This document shows, piece after piece, positions 1 to 8,047 of a DNA stretch of 64,000 nucleotides. Source of the DNA: an uncultured Bacteroides sp. (GTDB lineage: Bacteria; Bacteroidota; Bacteroidia; Cytophagales; Cyclobacteriaceae); the NCBI GenBank assembly GCA_902168185.1, contig CABHOV010000039.1, positions 98,482 through 162,481 on the forward strand, in the 5' to 3' direction. The translations under genes and the position numbers were made by a program. The notes under the pieces are model-generated. The model ran no database searches and was not told where the DNA came from. It worked only from the letters and a program-made list of their open reading frames with translations. The first letter of the stretch is position 1; each line of letters starts with the position of its first letter.

Positions 1-920
1 CCTCGCTGATGTCCAGTATATGGAATGAACTTGTGGTAAGTCAGGATACCATCCAGGATTCCAATGATCGTTACCTCGCAAACATTCAACGTGGGGGTAC
101 CTACTCCGTTGTGCCACGCATTGCAGGAGGAGAGATCACACCACAAAAACTTTCTGCTATAGGCCGCATTGCTGAGAAGTATAATTTATATACGAAGATC
201 ACAGGCGGACAACGGATTGATATGTTTGGTGCGCACATGGATCAGCTTCCGGATATATGGGAAGAACTTATTGCAGAAGGCTTTGAAAGTGGACACGCAT
301 ATGGTAAAGCATTGCGTACCATTAAAAGTTGTGTCGGTTCTACATGGTGTCGTTACGGTGTACAGGATTCAGTTTCATTTGCAGTATATGTGGAAGATCG
401 CTATAAAGGTTTACGCGCTCCACACAAATTAAAAGGCGCAGTATCCGGATGTATTCGCGAATGCGCGGAAGCACAATCAAAAGACTTTGGCATCATCGCT
501 ACCGATAAAGGCTGGAACCTATATGTGTGCGGTAATGGTGGCGCCAGACCACAACACGCTAAATTGTTGGTAACAGATGTGGATACTGAAACCTGTATCC
601 GGTATATAGATCGCTTCCTCATGTTCTATATAAAGACTGCCGATCCGTTGACGCGTACTGCCACCTGGTTAAACAAAATGGAAGGTGGATTAGAATATCT
701 CTATGATGTAATCGTAAATGATTCGCTTGGCATCGGTGAAGAACTTGAAAAAGATATGGCTACACTGATTGCGAACTACCATTGCGAATGGAAAAAAGTA
801 GTAGAAGATCCGAAGCTTCGTGCAAAGTTCAAGCATTTTATAAATGTCGAAGAAACGGATCCTACCATTCAGTACGTAGATATGCGCGGACAAAAAGCTC
901 CGATCGATTGGAATAAATAA
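1..920 (+). CDS. nirB: Nitrite reductase (NADH) large subunit, C-terminal part (truncated by window edge)
   Basis: This is the siroheme-binding catalytic end of assimilatory NirB, which reduces nitrite to ammonia in the cytoplasm with electrons from NADH. The frame is open from base 3 with no start, so the N-terminal FAD/NAD and BFD domains (about 500 residues in the family) must lie upstream of the window. The visible part contains the nitrite/sulfite reductase ferredoxin-like half followed by the cluster-binding segment. A C-x5-C pair (C-VGSTW-C) and a C-x3-C pair (C-IRE-C) supply the four ligands of the coupled [4Fe-4S]-siroheme centre, so the enzyme looks catalytically intact. nirD follows after 23 bp, the usual operon order. 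The internal ATG at 9 should not be taken as a real start. Confidence 0.95.
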   Translation, partial: SLMSSIWNELVVSQDTIQDSNDRYLANIQRGGTYSVVPRIAGGEITPQKLSAIGRIAEKYNLYTKITGGQRIDMFGAHMDQLPDIWEELIAEGFESGHAYGKALRTIKSCVGSTWCRYGVQDSVSFAVYVEDRYKGLRAPHKLKGAVSGCIRECAEAQSKDFGIIATDKGWNLYVCGNGGARPQHAKLLVTDVDTETCIRYIDRFLMFYIKTADPLTRTATWLNKMEGGLEYLYDVIVNDSLGIGEELEKDMATLIANYHCEWKKVVEDPKLRAKFKHFINVEETDPTIQYVDMRGQKAPIDWNK

Positions 921-943
921 AAGGTATATATATAGTTGACACA

Positions 944-1327
944 ATGGAACTACATAACGAAATAAAAACATTTACACCAGCTGCAGAAGGCGAAGTTTCG
1001 ATTTGGTTCAAGGCTGCGCGTGTAGAGGATTTTCCGGAGAATGGCGGAGCCTGCGTGAAGTATAAAGATATGCAGATCGCGGTCTTCAATTTCACAAGAC
1101 GAAACGAATGGTATGCATGCCAGAATCTTTGTCCACATAAAATGCAGATGGCGTTGTCGCGTGGTATGATTGGCTCACACGACAGTGAACCGAAAGTTGC
1201 ATGTCCATTTCACAAGAAAACATTTTCATTAAAGTCGGGCGACTGTCTCAATGCCGATGAGTGCAGTATAGCAGTTTTCCCGGTAAAAGTAGAAGAGGGA
1301 TTTGTCCATATAGGGTTTACCCGCTAA
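944..1327 (+). CDS. nirD: Nitrite reductase (NADH) small subunit, Rieske-type
   Basis: This is the small partner of NirB, a 127-residue Rieske-fold protein of normal family length. Both halves of a Rieske ligand set are present: CPH near residue 64 and CPFH near residue 90. A [2Fe-2S] cluster is therefore likely; some NirD proteins have lost these ligands. It starts 23 bp after nirB and is almost certainly co-transcribed with it. A GC-rich hairpin followed by a T run lies about 40 bp downstream and probably ends the nirBD transcript before the sensor kinase gene. Identification rests on the Rieske motifs plus position; confidence is high. Confidence 0.93.
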   Translation: MELHNEIKTFTPAAEGEVSIWFKAARVEDFPENGGACVKYKDMQIAVFNFTRRNEWYACQNLCPHKMQMALSRGMIGSHDSEPKVACPFHKKTFSLKSGDCLNADECSIAVFPVKVEEGFVHIGFTR

Positions 1328-1365
1328 GCAAATTGCATTCTGTTAAAATTAGGTTTAGGTAGAAG

Positions 1366-1394
1366 AATGTCGGGCGACATCGTCCGGCATTTTT
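1366..1394 (+). terminator. Intrinsic terminator after nirBD
   Basis: An imperfect GC-rich stem of about 10-11 pairs (AATGTCGGGCG with CGTCCGGCATT, two G-T wobbles) is followed directly by TTTTTC. It lies between nirD and the kinase gene, both on the plus strand, and would separate the nirBD transcript from the regulator operon. Confidence 0.7.
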
Positions 1395-1449
1395 CATTTT
1401 ACTGATTTCCCGCAAGGGAAACATTGCATTAGTATTTCACCGTATTTAT

Positions 1450-1468
1450 TACGTAAATTTCCTACGTA
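1450..1468. promoter_or_regulatory. Two TACGTA hexamers upstream of the sensor kinase gene
   Basis: TACGTA occurs at 1450-1455 and 1463-1468, 13 bp apart, ending one base before the kinase ATG. The same hexamer is clustered six times in front of the NarK-type transporter gene at 10635-10725, where one copy also ends one base before the ATG. The shared placement suggests operator sites for one regulator, plausibly the response regulator encoded in this operon. This is inference from sequence only. Confidence 0.5.
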
Positions 1469-1469
1469 A

Positions 1470-3329
1470 ATGACGTTAAAATTTAATCCCGAAGGCAAGT
1501 TAAAGTTCAACCGCTTCAGCAAGCTGGGCATGTGGTATATCATGGCTCTGAGTGTTATTGCTACGGTATCCATCATTGGCCAGTTCCTCATTCAAAATCA
1601 CCTTGACAATCAGTTGAGTGATTCGCATGTGATCAACGTAGCAGGACGTCAGCGGATGTTGAGTCAACGCATTACAAAATGTGCACTGCTACTGAAACCT
1701 GTGCAAGACAGCAGTGAACGTGTGGAAATTTTGGATGAGTTAAAAGGAGCACTTCATCTTTGGACAATCTCACACAACGGTCTACAGAGCGGTAACGATA
1801 GTTTACGTCTCCCCGGAAAAAATAGCGCAGCCATTGCAGCTATGTTTGGCAGAATCAATGCCCACCACCTGGCTATACGCCAAAGCGCCGCTACATTAAT
1901 TACGGAATTAAGCAAAGACCCCGATGTATCGTATGAGACATTAGGCGCCTCTATCGATACTATATTAGAAAACCAGCGTGAATTTTTGGATGGCATGAAC
2001 CTGATTGTATTTCAATATGATCACGAAGCGAAGCTGAAAATTCACAGACTAAGCACTCTCGAATATGTTTTACTCATTATTTCCATTGTCGTAATTATAC
2101 TTGAGATTCTATTTGTATTCAGGCCTACAGCAGTACAAGTAAATAAAACGGTTAACCAGTTGATTGCTTCCGAAAAGAACGCGAAGAAACTCTCGAAGGA
2201 AATTGGAGCCCTATATGGTTCACTCGAAAAATCGTACGAAGAATTATCGCATGTCAATGTTCCCATGGAGACTCCCAAGATCTATGCGAAGACTGATCGT
2301 GGCGGAAATGTAATTTTTATATCCGATCTCTATAGTGAGTTAACCGGCAGCACACTGACAACGAAATCCGTTCCCTTGAAAGACCTGTTTTTAAATTCAC
2401 GGTTGAATGATGAATGGATGGAAGAAGTGATAGACTTGCTTTCGGATGGCCATTCATGGCAGGGTATAATTCGATACCAGGATAAAAATGGTAAAGACCG
2501 ATGGGTTGATGTTATGATCGTGCCTGCACTGAATGAACTGACAGAAGTGGAGGAGTGGCTCGTGCTCGGTTCGGATATAACACTACAAAAACTGGCAGAG
2601 CAAAATATACGTGCTAAAAGTAAAGCAGAGATTGAAAGAAAAATCAATCAGCAGAAATTTCGCTCGGTGTTAATCCTGGAAGGACAAGAAGAAGAGCGCA
2701 AGCGTCTCGCGATGGATATACATGATGGTATAGGACAGATGCTCACCTCGCTTAAATTTCAGATTGAGTCGATCGATCTTAAAAAAGATGAGAACGTTGC
2801 TAAGAACAAGTTGTCTGAGATTCAGCAACTCATCAACCAGGTAATTAAGGAAGTAAGAAGAGTAACGTTTAACCTGAAGCCTACTGTGCTTGGTGATTAT
2901 GGTTTGCCTGCAGCATTAAACGTATTCATTCGTGAGATCGGTAAGCTTACTGACATTGAATTGGTATACTCGATGGAAGGTGATACCAGTTTCCGTCTTC
3001 CTCAGAAAGTGGAGAACAATATATTTCGAATTATACAGGAAGCTATAAATAACGCTATTAAATACTCGGGCGCTTCGCGGATTGAGGTTACATTACAAAT
3101 GACTGAGCTTGACCTTCTGATTTCGGTAACGGATAATGGAAATGGTTTTGATGAAAAACTGGTGGAGGCAAGAAGTGTAAATATAGAGTCTGGGCGTGGT
3201 TTCTTTAATATGTATGAACGCACCGAGTATATTAACGGCAATCTCGATATAAAATCAACCTTGGGAAAAGGCACTACCGTGATATTGCGGAGTCCCGTGA
3301 AAACATTAGCAACAGCAGGAGAAGTATGA
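1470..3329 (+). CDS. NarX-like membrane sensor histidine kinase (PilJ/NarX N-terminus, PAS, HisKA_3)
   Basis: This is a predicted inner-membrane sensor kinase of 619 residues. A first membrane helix lies at about 21-42 and a second at about 196-218, framing a periplasmic domain. That domain begins with VINVAGRQRMLSQR (residues 54-67), the PilJ/NarX 'P-box' type motif that in NarX binds nitrate. A short linker and a PAS domain (about 270-375) follow, then the HisKA_3 dimerisation region with the phosphoacceptor histidine near residue 418 (ERKRLAMDIHDG), then a HATPase_c domain with NAIKYSG (N box) and DNGNGFD (G1 box). Its stop overlaps the ATG of the NarL-type regulator by 4 bp, so the two form a classical two-component operon. 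Position between nirBD and the nitrate uptake genes supports nitrate or nitrite as the signal, but ligand identity is inferred. Confidence 0.9.
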   Translation: MTLKFNPEGKLKFNRFSKLGMWYIMALSVIATVSIIGQFLIQNHLDNQLSDSHVINVAGRQRMLSQRITKCALLLKPVQDSSERVEILDELKGALHLWTISHNGLQSGNDSLRLPGKNSAAIAAMFGRINAHHLAIRQSAATLITELSKDPDVSYETLGASIDTILENQREFLDGMNLIVFQYDHEAKLKIHRLSTLEYVLLIISIVVIILEILFVFRPTAVQVNKTVNQLIASEKNAKKLSKEIGALYGSLEKSYEELSHVNVPMETPKIYAKTDRGGNVIFISDLYSELTGSTLTTKSVPLKDLFLNSRLNDEWMEEVIDLLSDGHSWQGIIRYQDKNGKDRWVDVMIVPALNELTEVEEWLVLGSDITLQKLAEQNIRAKSKAEIERKINQQKFRSVLILEGQEEERKRLAMDIHDGIGQMLTSLKFQIESIDLKKDENVAKNKLSEIQQLINQVIKEVRRVTFNLKPTVLGDYGLPAALNVFIREIGKLTDIELVYSMEGDTSFRLPQKVENNIFRIIQEAINNAIKYSGASRIEVTLQMTELDLLISVTDNGNGFDEKLVEARSVNIESGRGFFNMYERTEYINGNLDIKSTLGKGTTVILRSPVKTLATAGEV

Positions 3330-3991
3330 CCAAGATAAATATAGTTTTAGCAGATGATCATGTGCTGGTTCGGAATGGAATAAAGGCTATGCTCGAATCC
3401 GATGCAGACATTGATGTGATTGGCGAAGCAGGCAATGGTGTAGAAGCATTGGAAACGGCACGCAAACTTCACCCGGATATACTGGTGCTGGATATACGCA
3501 TGCCAGAGATGAACGGATTGGAAGCCGCTGCAAAACTAGGGACATACTCGCCCGGAACGAAAGCTGTTATACTGTCCATGCATGATTCTGAAGAATATGT
3601 ATTGCAGGCGCTGGATGCTGGTGCATATGGCTATCTGCTGAAGGACACTGATAAAACTGAATTTATCAAAGCGCTGAAGCAAGTATATAACGGAAACAAA
3701 TTTTTCAGTGGTGCTGTCTCAAATGTACTCGCAAATCGTTTACTCAATACCAAACCTTTCACCACTAGTAAAGACGCCACTATCGAAATTGACGACAGCT
3801 ATAGCCTCACGCGAAAAGAAAAAGAAATTCTTCAGATGATCGTAGAGGGCAAGCAAAATAAACAAATTGCTGAAGCGTCTGGTAAAAGCGTTCGCACTAT
3901 TGAAACACATCGTTTCAACATCATGAAGAAGCTTGGTGTAAACAATGCGATCGATATGGTTAATAAAGCAGTAAAAGAAAACCTGGTATAA
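3326..3991 (+). CDS. NarL/FixJ-family response regulator
   Basis: This DNA-binding response regulator of 221 residues pairs with the upstream NarX-like kinase, with an ATGA start/stop overlap. The receiver domain (1-120) carries the acidic pair D10-D11, phosphoacceptor D56 in VLDIRMP, and the conserved lysine in YLLKD. A LuxR-type helix-turn-helix follows at about 155-215 (LTRKEKEILQ, then KQIAEASGKSVRTIETH). It is the best candidate for the factor that recognises the TACGTA sites in front of its own operon and the NarK gene, since it lies in the nitrate gene cluster and no other NarL-type protein is visible in the window. That target assignment is an inference. Confidence 0.92.
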   Translation: MTKINIVLADDHVLVRNGIKAMLESDADIDVIGEAGNGVEALETARKLHPDILVLDIRMPEMNGLEAAAKLGTYSPGTKAVILSMHDSEEYVLQALDAGAYGYLLKDTDKTEFIKALKQVYNGNKFFSGAVSNVLANRLLNTKPFTTSKDATIEIDDSYSLTRKEKEILQMIVEGKQNKQIAEASGKSVRTIETHRFNIMKKLGVNNAIDMVNKAVKENLV

Positions 3992-3999
3992 CTTTCCCC

Positions 4000-4019
4000 G
4001 TGAGTAAAAAAATACTCAC
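4000..4019 (+). terminator. Short hairpin after the two-component operon
   Basis: GTGAGTA and TACTCAC form a perfect 7-bp stem with a six-A loop, 9 bp after the regulator stop codon. No T tract follows, so it may be a weak terminator or an mRNA 3' stabiliser. Confidence 0.35.
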
Positions 4020-4123
4020 CATGTGCGAAACGCTCCTTACCCTATAGCTCCTATAAAAAGCCTCACTTCACAGGCATAGTTATTTATTTTATTCTCAGGA
4101 ATTCATTTGTCTAACTAAAACAA

Positions 4124-4130
4124 AAGGAGG
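4124..4130 (+). promoter_or_regulatory. Strong Shine-Dalgarno site of the PRC-barrel gene
   Basis: AAGGAGG lies 4 bases before the ATG at 4135. Most genes in this window lack such a site, as is usual in Bacteroidota, so its presence suggests unusually strong translation of this small protein. Confidence 0.6.
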
Positions 4131-4134
4131 TACT

Positions 4135-4557
4135 ATGGCTATCCTGGAAAAGAATTATGAAATAGACAATCGTACAGGTCTGAATCATGAAGGCCCTGAT
4201 GCGAACATTCCGGTTCGCAGATTAACTGCGTCATCGATTATTGGTGATCGTGTTGAGAATCCTCAGGGAGAAAGTCTTGGAAAGATTGATAACCTGATGG
4301 TGAACCTGAATGATGGACATATTGAATATGCTGTGATCGACTTCGGATCATTCCTCGGTATAGGCGGAAAATTATTTGCGGTTCCATTTGCGGAACTTCG
4401 CCTTGATCCTGATAAAGAATTGTTCGTATTAAATCGTGATAAAGAGTATCTGAAACAAACTCCTGGCTTCGATAAAACACACTGGCCCGACACGAACGAT
4501 CATACTTATTTCAATGACGTGAATTTGTACTGGGGATCACCATATCCACACTATTGA
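4135..4557 (+). CDS. PRC-barrel domain protein
   Basis: This small soluble protein of 140 residues has a single PRC-barrel domain at about 32-105 (VENPQGESLGKIDNLMV, then HIEYAVIDFGSFLGIGGK). PRC-barrel proteins of this type are common in Bacteroidota and are often linked to stress, but a biochemical role is not established. It has no signal peptide and a strong ribosome binding site. It is monocistronic: about 140 bp separate it from the upstream regulator gene and a strong bidirectional terminator follows 18 bp downstream. Its location beside nitrate genes does not by itself indicate a role in nitrogen metabolism. Confidence 0.85.
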   Translation: MAILEKNYEIDNRTGLNHEGPDANIPVRRLTASSIIGDRVENPQGESLGKIDNLMVNLNDGHIEYAVIDFGSFLGIGGKLFAVPFAELRLDPDKELFVLNRDKEYLKQTPGFDKTHWPDTNDHTYFNDVNLYWGSPYPHY

Positions 4558-4574
4558 TCCGCTGTCACAAAAAC

Positions 4575-4607
4575 AAAAGGACACTACCAGAAGTAGTGTC
4601 CTTTTTT
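4575..4607. terminator. Bidirectional intrinsic terminator
   Basis: A perfect stem, AAAAGGACACTAC with GTAGTGTCCTTTT, has a 5-nt loop and T/A tracts on both sides. It sits between the convergent PRC-barrel gene (+) and NIPSNAP-type gene (-) and can serve both. Confidence 0.9.
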
Positions 4608-4630
4608 ATTTATCAGATATATATCAACAG

Positions 4631-5407
4631 TTAGATGTCAGAATACTCGGTAGGGTATAGGAAGTAAATATTGATCTTGGCAACATTGTTCTGATATTCC
4701 GGCATAGACGATAATTTTTTCCATTCCGGATCACTGCCAAAAGCTTTCCAGTGTTCATCACGTGAAGTTTGATTTTCGAAGGACGTCATATACATCAGGT
4801 TCGGCATCCGGCTTCCAGATAACACCTCACCATAAAATATAGCATTGAAGCCGAGTCTTTTGAAAAGTGTTACCTCGCCACCTTCATTAAACATCTGCAC
4901 TTTGTTTCTATAGATCTTTTCGGTGTGACCTTCATAGCTACGCAATTCATAAATGCGATCTGCCTTAGAGCCGGTTAATGCCGGGGCTTCAAGCTTGGGC
5001 ATATAGCTGAACGCTCGTAACAATATAGATTGCAGCCTCGCAAAAGGCGGAGTATTATAGGGAGCATCTATATAGTTTTTACCTGCTGCCAGATATAGCT
5101 TATCTTTTTGAAGGACATCCGGAAGAACTGTGAACTGTTCGAGTGATGAGAAGGGTGTTAGCACATAAATTCTTTTTCCAAAATAAGCAGTGTCTTTTTG
5201 GACAGGCTTGAACACGCCAACGTTACGTATACCCGCACGGTGAAGCGCTGGGAGGTAAGCATCTTTCAGATACGCATCAATTTGTTTTTCCTGATCGGCA
5301 CCTGTGATTTCATAGATTTTGATTTCATAAAACTCGCGCTTGGGTGGAGCAGCATGGCTAAAGGAGACTGCCGCAAGCACCAGCACCATTACTTTAAAGA
5401 ACTTCAT
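4631..5407 (-). CDS. Secreted NIPSNAP-domain protein
   Basis: This is a predicted exported protein of 258 residues with a NIPSNAP-type fold (dimeric alpha/beta barrel family). The start is placed at the ATG whose product opens with MKFFKVMVLVLAAVSFSHA, a clean Sec signal peptide; an in-frame upstream ATG would add 18 residues that precede the signal sequence and is unlikely. After cleavage the protein shows REFYEIKIYEI, typical of the first NIPSNAP repeat, and a second related repeat beginning near DRIYELRSYEGHT. Length and the duplicated domain match proteins annotated in Bacteroidota as NIPSNAP family proteins of unknown role. It is transcribed alone, divergently from the TetR operon, and shares the terminator at 4575-4607. 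Confidence 0.85.
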   Translation of the reverse strand: MKFFKVMVLVLAAVSFSHAAPPKREFYEIKIYEITGADQEKQIDAYLKDAYLPALHRAGIRNVGVFKPVQKDTAYFGKRIYVLTPFSSLEQFTVLPDVLQKDKLYLAAGKNYIDAPYNTPPFARLQSILLRAFSYMPKLEAPALTGSKADRIYELRSYEGHTEKIYRNKVQMFNEGGEVTLFKRLGFNAIFYGEVLSGSRMPNLMYMTSFENQTSRDEHWKAFGSDPEWKKLSSMPEYQNNVAKINIYFLYPTEYSDI

Positions 5408-5534
5408 ATATTTTTTGATTTGGTTGTATTTCAAGTGAAGATAAAAGATGTTCAGGAACATGTGCCATATACTTTGATGGAAGGTTATGCCGTGATCTGA
5501 AGATCGATATGTAAAAAAGTTATGTGTTTTTTAT

Positions 5535-5561
5535 AAATGAATGAACATTCATTTATATTTG
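5535..5561 (+). promoter_or_regulatory. TetR-type operator overlapping a Bacteroidota promoter
   Basis: A perfect inverted repeat, AAATGAAT-GAAC-ATTCATTT (5535-5554), is followed directly by TATATTTG (5554-5561), a match to the Bacteroidota -7 box TAnnTTTG. The ATG at 5570 would then be almost leaderless. The layout is what is expected for autorepression by the TetR protein encoded just downstream. Confidence 0.6.
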
Positions 5562-5569
5562 CTTCAGAA

Positions 5570-6166
5570 ATGCGAACACGTGACGAAAGTAAGGAATTAG
5601 CGATCCGCCAGAAGGCGATCCAGATGATTGTAGAGAAGGGGTTTGACGGATTGAGTATGCAGAAGCTGGCGAAAGCTGCAGGCGTTTCACCGGCAACCAT
5701 CTATATCTACTTTAAGGATCGGGATGATTTGATCCTGCAGCTTTGGATCGCAGAGATGAAAAAAATGGTAGATGCTATTCTTAAAAACTTTGATCCCAAT
5801 GCCTCTTTCGAGGATGGGTTAAGAGTACAATGGATGAACCGTGCAAAGTTTCTCATTGAGAATCCGATGAGTATGCATTTTATGGAACAGATAAAATATT
5901 CACCCTATCACAACGTCTCTCTTACTAAGATGGACAGCAACTTTATTGAGATGATGGGGAAGTTTGCGCATAATGCAATCAAGCGAAAAGAACTCGTAAA
6001 ACTTCCATTTGATGTTTACTGGTCCGTTGCCTTTGCTCCGCTATATCAGCTCGTAAAGACTCATATATCCGGAAAAGGTTTGCACAGCAGTCCTGAAAAA
6101 TTTGTGCTGGACGAAAAGATGATGAACATGACATTGAAGCTGGTGATAAAAGCGTTGCGACCTTGA
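5570..6166 (+). CDS. TetR/AcrR-family transcriptional regulator
   Basis: This one-component repressor of 198 residues has the N-terminal TetR helix-turn-helix at about 5-52 (AIQMIVEKGFDGLSMQKLAK, then GVSPATIYIYFKDRDDL). The ligand-binding C-terminal part is of normal length. An earlier in-frame ATG at 5537 would lie inside the palindromic operator and add a poor 11-residue extension, so 5570 is preferred. It is followed by a small ferredoxin-like protein (29 bp gap) and an MFS transporter (46 bp gap), the usual repressor-efflux pump arrangement. The inducing compound is unknown. Confidence 0.87.
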   Translation: MRTRDESKELAIRQKAIQMIVEKGFDGLSMQKLAKAAGVSPATIYIYFKDRDDLILQLWIAEMKKMVDAILKNFDPNASFEDGLRVQWMNRAKFLIENPMSMHFMEQIKYSPYHNVSLTKMDSNFIEMMGKFAHNAIKRKELVKLPFDVYWSVAFAPLYQLVKTHISGKGLHSSPEKFVLDEKMMNMTLKLVIKALRP

Positions 6167-6195
6167 TATTTATATAACCGTAAATCTGAAATCTT

Positions 6196-6423
6196 ATGAA
6201 CACAATTCTGACAGATATATTGATTTTCAAAACCAACATTCAGGAAGCAGATATACCTGCTGTAGCGGTTGTTCTGAATGCGGAGTCACGCATTACCCGG
6301 TGGAGTGTAGACTGTGGTGATGTAGATTGCGTGTTGCGAATTGAGGCGCAGCGAATAACAACAGCAGATGTTATCAGGTTGGTACGCAAAGCTGGTTTTC
6401 ATTGTGAGGAGCTGCCTGATTAA
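6196..6423 (+). CDS. Small heavy-metal-associated-like (ferredoxin-fold) protein
   Basis: A 75-residue protein whose pattern (fragment DILIFKTNI, then IPAVAVVLNAESRITRWSV, then VLRIEAQRITTADVIRLVRK) fits the beta-alpha-beta-beta-alpha-beta fold of heavy-metal-associated domains. The classical metal-binding CxxC near the first loop is absent; the three cysteines lie at about 40, 45 and 70. Similar stand-alone proteins are frequent in Bacteroidota and uncharacterised. It lies between the TetR gene and the MFS gene, all in one direction, so it is probably part of that operon. Metal binding should not be assumed. Confidence 0.7.
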   Translation: MNTILTDILIFKTNIQEADIPAVAVVLNAESRITRWSVDCGDVDCVLRIEAQRITTADVIRLVRKAGFHCEELPD

Positions 6424-6469
6424 TACTTTCTCCCACTATATAAAGCGGTATTACTATTAATTTTTAAGC

Positions 6470-7708
6470 ATGGAAAAAAAGACATTTACAAAATACGAGA
6501 TCTTTATAATTGCTATACTCACCATCCTGCAGTTTACGATCGTTCTTGATTTTATGGTGCTCTCACCCCTGGGAGCAATCCTGATGCCGACCTTGAAAAT
6601 TACCCCAGCACAATTTGGTATGGTAGTTTCCGCGTATGCTTTCAGTGCGGGCACTTCCGGATTACTGGCAGCTGGTTTTGCAGATCGGTTTGACCGGAAG
6701 AAGCTATTACTATTCTTTTATATCGGATTTATATTCGGGACATTTCTCTGCGGTATAGCCACAGATTATAATTTCCTGTTGATTGCCCGTACAGTTACCG
6801 GTGTATTCGGTGGTGTAATAAGCTCGATCAGCTTCGCTATCATTACCGATCTCTTCAGAATGGAAGTGCGCGGTCGCGTTATGGGATTTATCCAGATGTC
6901 GTTTGCAAGCAGCCAGGTATTGGGCATTCCCCTCGGACTATATATGGCTAATAAATGGGACTGGCATTCACCCTTTATGCTGATTGTTGGTGTCAGCATT
7001 GTAACCGGTGTCTTGATTATACTATATATGAAGCCGATCAATGCACACTTGCAAGTTCAAAATAAAGCGAACGCTATTGTCCATTTGGCTAAAACGGTTT
7101 CGAATACGTCATACCTGAAAGCATTCGCTGCAACTACATTGTTAGCTACTGGTGGTTTTATGCTAATGCCTTTTGCCAGCGCATTTAGTGTAAACAATCT
7201 GGGTATACCACTGGATAAACTTCCGATGCTATATATGATCACTGGAATTTTTTCAATGGCCAGCGGCCCGGTCATTGGTAAGCTGAGCGATACTGTGGGC
7301 AAATATACCGTGTTCTTCTGGGGCACCATGTTGAGTGCTGCGATTGTGGTCGTGTATTGCAACCTTGGAGTCACTCCGTTTTGGGCCGTTGTAATTGTGA
7401 GCGTGATTATGTTTGTAGGGGTGTCTTCCCGTATGATCTCTTCATCAGCGCTGATGACAGCCGTACCAGAGCCTGCCGACCGTGGTGCATTCATGGGCGT
7501 TAACTCTTCCATTCAGCAAATTTCCGGAGGTATCGCGACATTTGTAGCCGGTCTGATCGTTGTACAGACAGCATCCGGTAAATTAGAGAACTATAGTATT
7601 CTTGGTTATACGGTAGTCGGCACCATGATGCTAACGGTAGCCATGATGTACATTATACATCTTCAGGTGACCAGAAAATCACAGAATGAATTAAGAAAGG
7701 CAGCGTAG
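6470..7708 (+). CDS. MFS transporter (drug or metabolite efflux type)
   Basis: An integral membrane protein of 412 residues with twelve predicted helices and the MFS motif between helices 2 and 3 (GFADRFDRKKLL). The second half repeats the pattern (GKLSDTVGKYTVFF). Overall it resembles the drug:H+ antiporter-like sugar efflux/arabinose efflux group found as single genes in Bacteroidota. It is the last gene of the TetR operon, so export of the TetR ligand is likely, but substrate cannot be read from sequence. No terminator with a T tract is obvious in the 34 bp before the convergent DUF3820 gene. Confidence 0.85.
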   Translation: MEKKTFTKYEIFIIAILTILQFTIVLDFMVLSPLGAILMPTLKITPAQFGMVVSAYAFSAGTSGLLAAGFADRFDRKKLLLFFYIGFIFGTFLCGIATDYNFLLIARTVTGVFGGVISSISFAIITDLFRMEVRGRVMGFIQMSFASSQVLGIPLGLYMANKWDWHSPFMLIVGVSIVTGVLIILYMKPINAHLQVQNKANAIVHLAKTVSNTSYLKAFAATTLLATGGFMLMPFASAFSVNNLGIPLDKLPMLYMITGIFSMASGPVIGKLSDTVGKYTVFFWGTMLSAAIVVVYCNLGVTPFWAVVIVSVIMFVGVSSRMISSSALMTAVPEPADRGAFMGVNSSIQQISGGIATFVAGLIVVQTASGKLENYSILGYTVVGTMMLTVAMMYIIHLQVTRKSQNELRKAA

Positions 7709-7742
7709 CCTGGTGGCTATACTATAGATGATAATGTGGATG

Positions 7743-7976
7743 TTATTTTCGCAGCGGTTGCAAGAGATACATAAGCCCGTTCAGCTTGATCTCATATATA
7801 GTGCCGAGCATCATGCCGAGTTTTCCGGGAGGAAATCCCTTCTTGGCAAACCACTCCAGGTAAGATACCGGTAAATCGCAGAGCACAATTCCTTTGTATT
7901 TGCCGAACGGCATTTTCATGGATACCAACCCGCGAAGGATTTCAGAATCAGGTGAAGCAGGTTGAAGTGGTTCCAT
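7743..7976 (-). CDS. DUF3820 family protein
   Basis: A 77-residue cytoplasmic protein matching the short DUF3820 family (MPFGKYKGIVLCDLPVSYL and EWFAKKGFPPGKLGMML are characteristic). Function is unknown; the family is widespread in Bacteroidota and proteobacteria. It stands alone between the convergent MFS gene and the upstream TonB-receptor gene, from which it is separated by a strong terminator. Related exonuclease-associated domains share the 'GKYKG' element, but no catalytic residues are visible here. Confidence 0.85.
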   Translation of the reverse strand: MEPLQPASPDSEILRGLVSMKMPFGKYKGIVLCDLPVSYLEWFAKKGFPPGKLGMMLGTIYEIKLNGLMYLLQPLRK

Positions 7977-7988
7977 AGATATATATTA

Positions 7989-8031
7989 AAACTGAGAATC
8001 GTACGAGATAATGAAGTACGATTCTCAGTTT
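7989..8031 (-). terminator. Intrinsic terminator of the TonB receptor gene
   Basis: A perfect 16-bp inverted repeat (AAACTGAGAATCGTAC and its complement) has an 11-nt loop. On the minus strand it is followed by TTAATATAT. It lies between the receptor stop codon and the DUF3820 start. Confidence 0.85.
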
Positions 8032-8047
8032 GTTTTAAAAGGCAGTA

